55,702 nucleotides of DNA from Streptomyces cellulosae (GCA_014655195.1 BNBH01000039.1:1-55702), one strand, 5' to 3'. Counted from the stretch's first letter, positions 21,196 through 30,170 are shown. Translations and numbers: made by a program. The notes: generated from the letters alone by a model not told the origin.

Positions 21196-21990
21196 ATGAC
21201 CCGTGCGGGGCGGCCCGGAGAGCGGCGGAACAGCCCGAGCGGCGCCGTGCAGTCCGTGGACCGGGCCGTGAGCGTGCTGGAGATCCTCGCCCGGCGCGGC
21301 GAGGCCGGGGTCACGGAGATCGCCGACGAGCTGGGAGTGCACCGCTCCACCGCGTTCCGGCTGCTGGGCGTCCTGGAGAACCGGGGCCTGGTCGGACAGG
21401 CGGGCGACCGGGGCAAGTACCACCTGGCCGCCGGTGTGCTGCGCCTCGCGGGCGCGGCGGCCGTACGGCTGGACGTCTCGCAGGAGGCCGTCCCCGTCTG
21501 CCGGGACCTCGCCGACGAACTGGGCGAGACGGTCAACGCCGCGGTGCCGGACGAGGACGCGGCCGTCAACATCATGCAGGCGCGCGGCACGGCCGCGGTG
21601 ACGGCACAGGACTGGCTGGGCCGGCGCACGGCACTGCACGCGACGTCCAGCGGCAAGGTGTTCCTGGCCCATATGACGCCCGCCCGCCGCGAGGAACAAC
21701 TGGCCCGCCCCCTGCGCCGCTTCACCGAACACACCGTCACGGACCCGGCGGCGCTGCGCCGCGAACTGGAGCAGGTGCCCGAGCAGGGGTACGCGGCGAC
21801 GCGTGAGGAACTGGAACTCGGCCTCGTCGCCGTCGCGTCACCGGTCCGCTCGCACGACGGCACGGTGATCGCCGCGATCAGCGTCTCGGGGCCGGTGTTC
21901 CGGATGACCCCGGACCGGATTCCGCTACTGGGGGCGAGGACGACCGCGGCCGCGGAGGAGCTGTCTCGGCGCATGGGGTACGGGTTCTAG
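21196..21990 (+). CDS. IclR-family transcriptional regulator
   Basis: This 264-aa regulator has an N-terminal winged helix-turn-helix (SVDRAVSVLEILARRGEAG through VTEIADELGVHRSTAFRLLG, about 18-58) and a C-terminal effector domain with the family blocks LHATSSGKVFLA and the closing GPVFRM. IclR proteins of this kind usually sense small organic acids or sugars and act on neighbouring or remote catabolic genes. The resemblance to GylR is only family-level. It is convergent with the SMC-like gene ending at 22092 and has no obvious adjacent target, apart from glpFK some 9 kb away. Confidence 0.9.
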   Translation: MTRAGRPGERRNSPSGAVQSVDRAVSVLEILARRGEAGVTEIADELGVHRSTAFRLLGVLENRGLVGQAGDRGKYHLAAGVLRLAGAAAVRLDVSQEAVPVCRDLADELGETVNAAVPDEDAAVNIMQARGTAAVTAQDWLGRRTALHATSSGKVFLAHMTPARREEQLARPLRRFTEHTVTDPAALRRELEQVPEQGYAATREELELGLVAVASPVRSHDGTVIAAISVSGPVFRMTPDRIPLLGARTTAAAEELSRRMGYGF

Positions 21991-22091
21991 AGGCGCGCGG
22001 GCCGACGAGGCGTTCCGGCACGCGCCCTCGACACCGAGGTGCGGCTCCCTTCTCGGGGCAGGGTGTGGCACAGTCCGCCCTCCCCCGCGCC

Positions 22092-25000
22092 TTACGTCGT
22101 CGTCGCCGGCCGTTTGAACATCCGGGTCGCCGTGATCTCGCTGTGGGTTTCCTCGCCCGGGTCCGGCTGCGGCAGCCCCGGACGAAGGTGTTCCTCCACG
22201 CTGATGTACTTTAGGCCCGCCCGCAGGTCGGCGTCGTTGCGGAGGCGGATGACCAGGGGGAACTCGGCCAGGGCCGTGGTGTCGAACAGGCCCGTGGTGT
22301 ACAGCAGCTGGACGCCTAGCGCGTCGGCGACCGCCCGCTGGAGCTCCAGCAGATAGGTCGCGTTGGCGCGGCCGATGGGGTTGTCCAGGAACAGCGTGCC
22401 GGCGTGCCGGTGCTTGTCGCGGCCCCGGTCGTTGGAACGCAGCGCGGCCATCGTGCAGTAGAGGGCGATGGCGGCGGTGAGCAGCTGCCCGCCGGAGAAC
22501 ACGTCGCCCATCTGCCCGACCGGCACCCGCTCGGCGCGCAGCACCGCGTCCGGCTTGAGGATCTCGACCGCGACGCCCTTGGGCCGCAGGGCGGCGCCGA
22601 CGCCGCGCAGCAGCAGGGACATGCCGTCGCGCCGCAGGTCCGAGTTCTTCTTGACGGCCGCGCGGGTGGCCTCGTCGATGACCTCGCCGAGGCGCTCGGT
22701 GAGCGTGGCCTGGTCGGGCTCCTCGAAGCGGATGCGCAGGAACTCCTGCCCCGACCACTCCCCCAGTCCCTCCGGCAGCCGGGAGAGCCGCTGGGCGGAG
22801 CGCAGCGTGGCGAGGGCGGACTCGACCAGACCGCGCAGCCGGTCCACGATCGAGTCGCGGTTGCGCTCCAGCTGCTCCAGCTCGTCGGTGAGGACCCGCA
22901 GCCGGGGGGCGAAGGCGTCGGCCCACTTCTTGGCGTGCTCCGGCAGCGCGGAGGCGGGCAGTTCACGGATCTGCTGGCGGGCCGGCGTGCGCACCTGCTC
23001 GTAGCGGGTGGAGTTGGCGTGCCGCACCAGCACGTCGCTCGCCTCGCGCACGGCGGCCTCGGCGGCGGACAGGTCGGCGGCGCAGCCGCGCAGCGAGCGA
23101 CGGGCCTCGGCGGCGGACCGCCGGGCGTCGTCCAGGTCGCCGGGGTACGGCTCGGGCCGCTCCTGCTCCTCCTCTGTGGCGTGCTCGCGCAGCAGGTCGC
23201 GGAGCATGGCGGCGATCTCGTCGAAGCCGCCGGCCGCGTCCTCGGCGGCCCGGTGGGCGGCGAGCAGCTCGGCGTGCGCCTCCCGGGCCTGGCTCAACTC
23301 CTCCTCGCGGGTGGCGAGTTCGACGGTGGCCGTGCGCAGGAGCGCCTGGGCGTGCTCGGCGTCGCGCGGCTCCAGCTCCTCGGGGAGGTCGGTGTGCGCC
23401 TCGCCGTCGGCGGGGGCGAGGCGCTCGGCCTCGCCTCGAAGCCGGCCGAGCTGCTCGCTCGCGCCGGACATCCGGGTCTCCAGAAGCTGCACCAGCTCCT
23501 CGGCGCGCGCGGAGGCCGCCTGCCGGCTGGGCCCGTCGGAACCGTCGGGCGACCGGAGCAGCTGCTCGGCGCGGGTGCGGACCTTGTTGCTGAGCCGGTC
23601 CAGCTCGGCGCGGGCGGCGCTCTCGTCGCTCTCCGCGCGGGCCTGCTCGGCACGCAGGTCGGCGCCGACGCCGACCTTCTCGTACACCTGGGACGCGGCC
23701 CGGTAGGCCTCGCGCAGGGCGGGCAGGGATGCCTGCGGGGCGCCGTCGCCGTCCTCGGGCAGGTCGTCGGGGGCGCCGGCGATCTCGGAACGCTCGGCGC
23801 GCAGGGTGCGCGCGGTGCGGCGGGCGTCGTCGGCGGCGCGCTGGGCGGCGCGCCGGTCCTCGTCGGCGGCGCGGGCGCGCTCCAGGCAGGACTGGGCGCG
23901 CGCCTCCGCCTCGGCGGCGTCGTCGGCGAGTTCGCGCAGCTTGGCCTGCCAGCCTGCGCGTTCACGCAACCGGAAGGCGAGTCCTGCGAGGGCGTCGGCG
24001 GCGCGCCGGGCCTTCTGGGCAGCCTCCTGCCGTTCGTCGCGGACCCGGACCGCCTCGGCGGCCGCCTCCTCGGCCTCCGCCCGCAGGCTGCGCGCCTCGG
24101 CCAGCTCGGCCTCGGTCTCCTCGGCGAACGCCCGGGCCTGCTCGGCCGTCGCGGCCAGTTCGGCGAGGCGTCCGGCGGGGCAGCCGGTGCGCCAGGAGGC
24201 GAGCCGGGCGGCGAGTTCGCGGTCCTTGCCGAGCCGTGCGGCGAGGGCGCGGATCTCCTCGTCCCGCTCGGCGGCGCGGGCGCGCAGCGCCTGCCGCTCC
24301 TCGTCGGCGGCGTGCTCGTCGTGCATGGCCGGGTTCGGCGGTACGAGGAACACGTCGCCGGAGTCGGACGCGGGCGTGGGTGCGAGCAGCGCGGCGGCCG
24401 TGCCGACGGCGACGGCGGACCGGGGCAGCAGGGCGGCGTCGCTCAGGGCCTCGCGGGCGCGGACGTGGGAGTCGGGGTCGGTGATGACGACGCCGTCGAC
24501 CAGCTCGGGGCGGGCGGCCAGGACGCGCGCGTGGTCGGCGGGGTCGACGGCCTGGGCGAGGTAGCGCCACCCGGGGAGGGCGGGGATGCCGTGCTCGCCG
24601 AGGAACTCGACGGTGGCCAGCACGTCCGGGCCGGGCGGCAGCAGTCCGCCGTCGCCGAGGGCGCCGAGAATGCGGGCGTCGTCCGCGGCGGCGGTGCGCA
24701 GCTCGAACAGCTGGCGCTCGGCGGAGGACACGGCGTCGTCGAGCAGCTCGCGCAACTCGTCGGCGAACCGGTCGAGTTCCTCCGCGCTCAGCCCGCCCTC
24801 ACGGGAGCCGTCGGCCCCGGCGTCGGAGTCCGTGCGCTGGCCGGGTACGGCGCTCCGGCGCTTGGCGGAGGCGCCGGGCAGGCTGAGCAGTTCCGCGAGG
24901 CGCTGCTCGGCGGCGAGGCCCTCGGCGGTGCGGCGCTCGCCCTCGTGGGCGCGCTCGGCGGCCGTGGCCGCGTCGGCGGCGCGGGCGGCGGTGAGTTCGG

Positions 25001-26717
25001 CGCGGCTCTCGGCGGCGGCCGCCTCACGGGCGTGTTCGGTGGCGCGCCGGGCGGTCTCGCGGGCGGTGTCCCAGGCGGCGACGGTGGTCTTCTCGGCGTC
25101 GCTGGCCGCGAGGGCGGCGCGGGCCGGGTCGGCGTCGGGGGCGCTGTCGTCGAGCCAGCCGGCCCGGACGGCCTCGGCGGTCTCCTGCTCGACCTCGGCG
25201 AGCCGCTGGCGCAGATGGCCGATCTCGCTGCGGGCGCGCTGTGCCTCGGTGGCGGCGGCGGTGGAGTCGCGGTAGGCGCCGTCGCTGACCTCCTGGAGGG
25301 CGGCGGACCGCTCCTCCTCCTCGTTGGCGAGGTTCTCGGCGTTCTGCGCGGCGGCGTGCAGGGCGCGGACCAGGTCGACGGCGGCCTTGGCGCGGGCGGC
25401 GAGGGCCGGGGCGGCGTCCCGCTCGGCCTCCTGGATCGCGGCGGACACGCGGGCGACCCGGTCGGCGGCGGCGCGGTGCCGCAGCACGGACTCGGCGGCC
25501 TGCCAGGCGGAGTACAGGGTGCGCGCGTCGGCCAGTTCGCGCTTCTGTGCGGCGGCGGACTTCTCGGCGGCGGCGAGCGCCAGGGAGGCGTGCCGGTAGG
25601 CGAGTTCGGCGGCGATGGACGCGCTGTGCTCGCGGGCGGTCTCGGCCCGGGTGACGGCGTGGGCGGCGGCGGTGACACGGTGGGCGAGGTCGGCGGCGCG
25701 CTCGCGCTCCTCGGCGCCGCGCGCGGAGAGCCGGCGGGCGAGGGTGCGGGTGCGGCGCTCGGCGGAGGCGTGGATCTCGCGGGCGCGGGTGCGGGTGTCG
25801 GCGGCCTCGACGATGCGGCCGAGGAGGTCCACCGAGCCTGCGGTGAAGTCGCGTTCGGCGATGAGTTCGGCGCGCCGGCCCAGCTTGTTGCCGAAGCCGC
25901 TGACCAGGTCGGCGAGTCCGTCGGTGTCGCGGGTGTCGGTGACGGCACGCAGCAGCAGGTCGGTGAAGTCGGAGTCCTTCTTCACCGCGAAGAGGCCGGC
26001 CGCCTCGCCCTCGTCGGCGTTCATCTCCCGCTGGTAGCGGAAGAGTTCGGGGTCGAGTCCGAGGTCGCCGAGGTGCTCGGTCCAGCGCTCGTGGATCTCC
26101 TCCCAGTGGACCTCCAGGTGCGGGTAGGTCTTGCCCGCCTCGGTGAGGGCGTCGCGGAAGCCCTTCATGGTGCGGCGGCGGCCGCGCGCGCCGGACTGGC
26201 CCTCGGCGGGCGGCCGCACGGAGGTGGCCTCGGCGACGGGGAGGTTGTCGAGGCTGAGGCCGGGTCCGGGGCGGAAGGAGTACCAGGCCTCGGCGAACTT
26301 CCGCGGGTCGTTGGAGACCTGACGGCCCCGCCATTCGCTGACCTTGCCGACGACGACGCACTCGCCGGTCTGCACGTGCTGCCATTCGAGCGCCACATGG
26401 CCGCAGTCGTCGGCAAGGAGGAACTTGCGCAGGACGCCGGAGCTGGCGCCGCCGAGGGTGTTGCGGTGGCCCGGGAGCATCACGGAGAAGATCAGCTTGA
26501 GCAGGACGGACTTGCCGCCGCCGTTCTCCAGGAAGAGCACGCCCGCGGGCGCGGGGCGGCGGGGCGGGCCGACGGGCTCGTCCGCGAAGAACTCCGCCTG
26601 CGTCGGCGCCGGGTTGGGCACGGTGGCGCCGACGCCGCGCAGGTCGAGCACGGTGTCGGCGTAGCGTGCGCCGGCCGGTCCGATGGAGTAGAGGCGGACC
26701 CGGGACAGCTCGTACAT
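22092..26717 (-). CDS. SMC/MukB-like ATPase of a condensin-type trio (JetC/MksB-like)
   Basis: This 1541-aa protein has SMC/Rad50 layout. The N-terminal nucleotide-binding half has a P-loop, LFLENGGGKSVLLK (Lys69). Long Ala/Glu/Arg-rich coiled coils cover about 270-620 and 800-1330. Between them is a globular hinge-like insert (about 640-790, containing ALPGWRYLAQAVDP). The C-terminal half carries the signature FSGGQLL (about 1407) and Walker B LFLDNP (about 1442-1447). The Walker B has Asn where the catalytic Glu is usual. Length and neighbours match JetC/MksB of Wadjet/MksBEF systems, which clamp or extrude DNA. It is the last of three genes, 33 bp after the winged-helix gene. No JetD/MksG-like gene follows. 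Confidence 0.8.
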   Translation of the reverse strand: MYELSRVRLYSIGPAGARYADTVLDLRGVGATVPNPAPTQAEFFADEPVGPPRRPAPAGVLFLENGGGKSVLLKLIFSVMLPGHRNTLGGASSGVLRKFLLADDCGHVALEWQHVQTGECVVVGKVSEWRGRQVSNDPRKFAEAWYSFRPGPGLSLDNLPVAEATSVRPPAEGQSGARGRRRTMKGFRDALTEAGKTYPHLEVHWEEIHERWTEHLGDLGLDPELFRYQREMNADEGEAAGLFAVKKDSDFTDLLLRAVTDTRDTDGLADLVSGFGNKLGRRAELIAERDFTAGSVDLLGRIVEAADTRTRAREIHASAERRTRTLARRLSARGAEERERAADLAHRVTAAAHAVTRAETAREHSASIAAELAYRHASLALAAAEKSAAAQKRELADARTLYSAWQAAESVLRHRAAADRVARVSAAIQEAERDAAPALAARAKAAVDLVRALHAAAQNAENLANEEEERSAALQEVSDGAYRDSTAAATEAQRARSEIGHLRQRLAEVEQETAEAVRAGWLDDSAPDADPARAALAASDAEKTTVAAWDTARETARRATEHAREAAAAESRAELTAARAADAATAAERAHEGERRTAEGLAAEQRLAELLSLPGASAKRRSAVPGQRTDSDAGADGSREGGLSAEELDRFADELRELLDDAVSSAERQLFELRTAAADDARILGALGDGGLLPPGPDVLATVEFLGEHGIPALPGWRYLAQAVDPADHARVLAARPELVDGVVITDPDSHVRAREALSDAALLPRSAVAVGTAAALLAPTPASDSGDVFLVPPNPAMHDEHAADEERQALRARAAERDEEIRALAARLGKDRELAARLASWRTGCPAGRLAELAATAEQARAFAEETEAELAEARSLRAEAEEAAAEAVRVRDERQEAAQKARRAADALAGLAFRLRERAGWQAKLRELADDAAEAEARAQSCLERARAADEDRRAAQRAADDARRTARTLRAERSEIAGAPDDLPEDGDGAPQASLPALREAYRAASQVYEKVGVGADLRAEQARAESDESAARAELDRLSNKVRTRAEQLLRSPDGSDGPSRQAASARAEELVQLLETRMSGASEQLGRLRGEAERLAPADGEAHTDLPEELEPRDAEHAQALLRTATVELATREEELSQAREAHAELLAAHRAAEDAAGGFDEIAAMLRDLLREHATEEEQERPEPYPGDLDDARRSAAEARRSLRGCAADLSAAEAAVREASDVLVRHANSTRYEQVRTPARQQIRELPASALPEHAKKWADAFAPRLRVLTDELEQLERNRDSIVDRLRGLVESALATLRSAQRLSRLPEGLGEWSGQEFLRIRFEEPDQATLTERLGEVIDEATRAAVKKNSDLRRDGMSLLLRGVGAALRPKGVAVEILKPDAVLRAERVPVGQMGDVFSGGQLLTAAIALYCTMAALRSNDRGRDKHRHAGTLFLDNPIGRANATYLLELQRAVADALGVQLLYTTGLFDTTALAEFPLVIRLRNDADLRAGLKYISVEEHLRPGLPQPDPGEETHSEITATRMFKRPATTT

Positions 26718-26750
26718 GGCGGACTCTCGTGAGGCTTCGTGGGGTGGGGG

Positions 26751-27632
26751 TCAGGCGGAGTGGAAGGGCAGGCCGGCGTCGGCGGCCAGGTCGAGGGCGT
26801 CGCCGTCCTCGGGCGGCAGCAGGGTGGGGGTGCCGTCGGTGACGGGGACGACGCCGAGCTCGAGCAGTTCGGCCATGGCCGCGCTGCCCGCCATGTCGCG
26901 GACCTGGAGCTGGTAGCGGGCGGTGGTGCGGTAGGTGCCGCCGTTGTCGTCGCCGGTGCGCTGAAGGAAGCCGGAGTCGGTGAGGAAGGAGACGGCCTTG
27001 GCGACGATGCCGGTGGTGGACCCGGCGAGGCGGCGGGCGTCCTTGGTGGCGCCGGTGGCGCTGCGCCGGGACCAGATCCGCCAGGCGGCCTCGAGTCCGG
27101 GGGCGTCGGTGGCCGGGTCGGTGTTCTCGCCCTGTTCGGCGGCCCGCTCCTCCAGGCGGTGGCAGGCCTGGCGGACGAAGGCGTCGACGCCGTTGACCGT
27201 GACGCGCCCGATGTAGCCGTCGTCGGCGAGGTCCTCGGGGCGGGGGAACGCCATGGCGGCGACGGCGAGATGGGCGAGGCCGTGCAGGAAGCGGTCGCCG
27301 CCGTCGGCGGAGGCGCGGCGGGCGTAGTCGCCCATGCGGACGGCGAAGACGGAGTCCTCGGCGGCCGTGACGGCCATGCCGGCGCGCGGGGACACCTCCA
27401 GCACGATCAGTCCAAGGCCGGTGGCGACGGCGTCGGCGAGCCGCGCGAACGGCGGGTCCTCGCGGTAGCGGCGCAGCAGGTCGGCGTACTCCTGGTCGCG
27501 GGCGGGCTGCAGCTTGGGCTGGAGGCCGAACGCGACGAGCCGGGCCGCGTCGGCTGCGTCGGCGGGCGTGACGGCGGTGCTCGCCGGCGTCGCGGCGGGC
27601 TCCGGCTCGCTCCAGTCGGCGTGCTCGGTCAC
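26751..27632 (-). CDS. Winged-helix partner of the condensin-like trio (MukE/MksE/JetB-like)
   Basis: This 293-aa soluble protein is placed by position and shape rather than a clear motif. The first ~30 residues are flexible; the body holds two helical, winged-helix-like parts. The C-terminal wing reads GFLQRTGDDNGGTYRTTARY (about 225-244), similar in plan to MukE/MksE proteins. It contains EYADLLRRYREDPPFARLAD (about 48-67) and a FVRQACHRLEER helix. The GTG start has GAGGAG 10 nt upstream. It sits between the kleisin-like gene (79 bp upstream) and the SMC-like gene (33 bp downstream), the order expected for MksF-MksE-MksB or JetA-JetB-JetC operons. Family membership is inference. Confidence 0.65.
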   Translation of the reverse strand: MTEHADWSEPEPAATPASTAVTPADAADAARLVAFGLQPKLQPARDQEYADLLRRYREDPPFARLADAVATGLGLIVLEVSPRAGMAVTAAEDSVFAVRMGDYARRASADGGDRFLHGLAHLAVAAMAFPRPEDLADDGYIGRVTVNGVDAFVRQACHRLEERAAEQGENTDPATDAPGLEAAWRIWSRRSATGATKDARRLAGSTTGIVAKAVSFLTDSGFLQRTGDDNGGTYRTTARYQLQVRDMAGSAAMAELLELGVVPVTDGTPTLLPPEDGDALDLAADAGLPFHSA

Positions 27633-27711
27633 GGTCGGGGCTCCTCGGTGCGGGCGGTGTCTGTGGGGGTGTGGCGGCGGGGCGCGCGGAGGCGGGGTGC
27701 GGGCGTCGCGG

Positions 27712-29238
27712 TCATGCCGCCTCCGTACGGTCCGCGGCCATGCCCGCGGCGTCCAGCAGGGCCGTGCCCACGATGAGGTCGGCGCCGCCGAATTCGGGGT
27801 CGTCGAGCTCGGTGCCGTCGTCCACGGCGAACAGCAGCTTCCGCTCGCCCTGGCGGTAGGCCGTGCCGACGGGCGGGCTGGCGGCGTGGACGGCCAGCAG
27901 GGCGACCAGGTAGGGCAGCTCGGGGTCCTTGCGGCGGGCCTCGGCGAGCAGTCCGGACAGCCGGCGGGGCGCGTCTGCCGGGAGGTCGAGCAGCTCGGTG
28001 GCGGCGGCGAGCTGCTCCTCGCTGAAGCGGCTGTCGTCGGGCGTGGCGATGAGGTCGGGCTCGGGCATCTCGGCGCCGAGGTGCTCCCGCTCCACGGGCG
28101 GGGTGAGCAGGATCTCCACGAGGTCGGCGACCCGGACGGACACGGGTGTGCGCAGTCCGGTGCCGTGGGCGAAGAACGCGTCGGTGACGCGGGACGCCTG
28201 CTCCACGGGGAGCGGCAGCAGCGGGGAGAGGAGCTGGCCGTAGAGGTCGGTGCCGGCGGCCGCGGCGGGCGTGGCGAAGGCCTGCCGGTCCTGCTCGGCG
28301 CGGAACAGCGGGCCGGCCTCCAGGAGCCGGGACTGGAGCTGGGTGTGGCGCCGGATGCAGTCCTTGACGATGTCCACCAGCTCGGCGGCGCGGCGCTTGT
28401 GCTCGGGGTCCTCGGACTCGTCGCGGGCCTTGCGGATGTTGGTGAGGATCGCGTTCTCGTGCCGGTAGCGGTCGGCGACGTGGTCGAGGGCCTCGGCGAT
28501 CATGTCGGGCACGGCGCTGAGCCAGTCGACCGCGCGGACGTTGCGCCGGGTGGCCTCCAGGGCGCGGCGCAGGGTCTCGGAGTACTGCACCGTGCGGTAG
28601 CGGGCCTGCTCGGCGGCGAGCTGGGCGTCGGCGAGCCTGCCCCGGCTGATCAGCACCTCGAGCTTGACCTCGGCGGCGATCTGGGCGCTGGTGACGTCGG
28701 TGTCGAGGGCGCCGACCAGGACGTTGACCGCCTCGTCGGTGGTGCGCAGGTACACCGTGCCGCCGGGGCCCGGGACCTCCTCGATCAGCTTGAAGTCGTA
28801 GTCACGGCGGACGTACGTGCCGTCCGGGCCGAAGACGCCGTACACCGCGCGGAAGCCGCGGTCGACGCTGCCGACGTTGATCAGGTTCTCCAGGACCCAG
28901 CGGGCCACGCGCTCGTGCTCGGCGGCGGGGCGGTCCGGGGCCTGGGCGGCGACGCGCGGGAGGAGCCGGGCGACGATCTGCTCGTGGTCGGCGCCCGTGT
29001 CGAAGTCCATGTTGAGCGTGACGAGGTCGATGGCCGCGAGCGCGACCTCCGCCATGCCGTACACCGAGTACTCGCCCGCGAGATTGGCCTTGCGGGTGTC
29101 CAGGTCGTGCAGCGGAGCGGTGCACGCGAGCGCGCGCAGCCGCCGCGCCAGTCCCTCGTCGGCGGCCGGCCCCGGCGCGGGGCGCGGCCCCGCGCTGAGC
29201 TGGGGCGGAACGCTGTCCGTCGATGCAGGCGAAGTCAC
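27712..29238 (-). CDS. Kleisin-like first subunit of the condensin-like trio (MukF/MksF/JetA-like)
   Basis: This 508-aa mostly helical protein is encoded first in the trio. The N-terminal region (about 30-170) contains a probable winged helix with TYVRRDYDFKLIEEVPG near its end. The middle (about 190-350) is long amphipathic helix (ISRGRLADAQLAAEQARYR; ENAILTNIRKARDESED), as in JetA/MksF kleisins. The C-terminal third (SRFSEEQLAAATELLDLPAD to FGGADLIVGTALLDAAG) could be the second globular end that contacts the ATPase. The GTG at 29238 is chosen because a TAGTCT -10 lies 7 nt upstream, implying a leaderless transcript; a TTG at 29268 is the longer choice. No named domain is recognised with certainty. 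Confidence 0.65.
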   Translation of the reverse strand: MTSPASTDSVPPQLSAGPRPAPGPAADEGLARRLRALACTAPLHDLDTRKANLAGEYSVYGMAEVALAAIDLVTLNMDFDTGADHEQIVARLLPRVAAQAPDRPAAEHERVARWVLENLINVGSVDRGFRAVYGVFGPDGTYVRRDYDFKLIEEVPGPGGTVYLRTTDEAVNVLVGALDTDVTSAQIAAEVKLEVLISRGRLADAQLAAEQARYRTVQYSETLRRALEATRRNVRAVDWLSAVPDMIAEALDHVADRYRHENAILTNIRKARDESEDPEHKRRAAELVDIVKDCIRRHTQLQSRLLEAGPLFRAEQDRQAFATPAAAAGTDLYGQLLSPLLPLPVEQASRVTDAFFAHGTGLRTPVSVRVADLVEILLTPPVEREHLGAEMPEPDLIATPDDSRFSEEQLAAATELLDLPADAPRRLSGLLAEARRKDPELPYLVALLAVHAASPPVGTAYRQGERKLLFAVDDGTELDDPEFGGADLIVGTALLDAAGMAADRTEAA

Positions 29239-29245
29239 GGTGCAC

Positions 29246-29251
29246 AGACTA
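29246..29251 (-). promoter_or_regulatory. Putative leaderless promoter of the condensin-like trio
   Basis: On the minus strand TAGTCT fits the Streptomyces -10 consensus TANNNT and ends 7 nt before the GTG at 29238, so transcription would start at or next to the start codon. No Shine-Dalgarno is present, which agrees. The -35 is weak (TTGGGC at 19 bp spacing). Confidence 0.5.
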
Positions 29252-29340
29252 GGTCCTCGGTCCGACAACGGCCCAAACGAGGCAGTTGCGCCCCTGCGCC
29301 GTGACCTGCGGACCGCCCGCGGGGACCGGTCCGTACGGGC

Positions 29341-30036
29341 CTAGTCCCCGTCGCCGACCCGGAGCCGGTAGACCTCGACCACCCGTTCCAGCGACACGTC
29401 GAGGTAGGCGGCGAGCATGCGTTCGGCCGCGTCCCGGTGGCCCGCCTCAAGAGCCTGGAGAATCTCGACATTCCGGGCGATGTACGGCTCGTGCAGCCGC
29501 TGCGGCTCGTCCACCACGTGGAAGGCGAGCCGGAGTTCGGCGAAGACGCTGCGCATCAGCTCGGCGGTGCGCTCGCCGGAGGCCAGGGCGACCAGTTCCT
29601 GATGGAAGTGGATGTTGGCCGTACCCACCGCTTTCCAGTCACCTTCGCGGGCCGCCCGCTGTCCCTCCTCGACCGCCTCGGCCAGCCCGTCGAGGGCGTA
29701 GGGCGGCTCGCCGAGCCCCCGGACGACGGCGCACTCGACGAGCCGGCGGGTGCGGTAGATGTCCTCGACGTCCTCGACGGTCAACACCCGCACGAACACG
29801 CCCCGGTTGAGCTCGTGGACGAGCAGCCGTTCGTGCGTGAGCAGCCGGAACGCCTCACGGAGCGTGTTGCGGGAGACCCCGAGGGCGCCGCCGATGCTGT
29901 CCTCCGAGAGCCGGGTGCCGGGCGGGAAGAACCCCTCGGCGATGCGGCTCCTCAGGATGTCCGCGACACGCTCGGCGGTGCTGGTCCTCCCCAGCAGGGC
30001 ACGGTCCCCGGCCAGTCCGCTCATCTGCTCTGCCAT
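29341..30036 (-). CDS. GntR-family (FCD-type) regulator of the 5-oxoproline operon
   Basis: This 231-aa DNA-binding regulator has an N-terminal winged helix (LRSRIAEGFFPPGTRLSEDS, then GGALGVSRNTLREAFRLL) and a C-terminal FCD ligand domain with the metal/ligand-type residues in ANIHFHQELV and GHRDAAERM. FCD regulators commonly sense carboxylic acids. It diverges from the MFS-pxp operon with a perfect palindrome between, so 5-oxoproline or glutamate is a plausible effector (inference). The ATG at 30036 is preferred: a -10-like TATGTT at 30070-30075 places the transcript start below the GTG at 30069. Confidence 0.88.
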   Translation of the reverse strand: MAEQMSGLAGDRALLGRTSTAERVADILRSRIAEGFFPPGTRLSEDSIGGALGVSRNTLREAFRLLTHERLLVHELNRGVFVRVLTVEDVEDIYRTRRLVECAVVRGLGEPPYALDGLAEAVEEGQRAAREGDWKAVGTANIHFHQELVALASGERTAELMRSVFAELRLAFHVVDEPQRLHEPYIARNVEILQALEAGHRDAAERMLAAYLDVSLERVVEVYRLRVGDGD

Positions 30037-30079
30037 GCCGGAATTCAAGCGCACACGAAAGAACGACACAACATAGGTA

Positions 30080-30109
30080 TTGAAGGATCGTTCAACGATC
30101 CCCTACGTT
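30080..30109 (+). promoter_or_regulatory. Promoter of the MFS-pxp operon with embedded palindromic operator
   Basis: TTGAAG (30080-30085) and TACGTT (30104-30109) are 18 bp apart and form a good vegetative promoter. The perfect 8-1-8 palindrome GGATCGTTCAACGATCC lies at 30085-30101, filling the spacer. A second overlapping inverted repeat is TTGAA-N6-TTCAA (30080-30095). The layout predicts that the divergent GntR protein blocks polymerase directly. Confidence 0.75.
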
Positions 30110-30170
30110 GCTCAGGCATTGGCACGGCTCATTCCTTCCCTGCACCCCCGTCCCCCTCTGCGAGGTGCCC

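Noticed and set aside
22092..29268. Complete Wadjet defence system
   Set aside because: A JetD subunit is absent and the two small proteins are assigned only by shape and order, so only a Wadjet/Mks-like trio is claimed.
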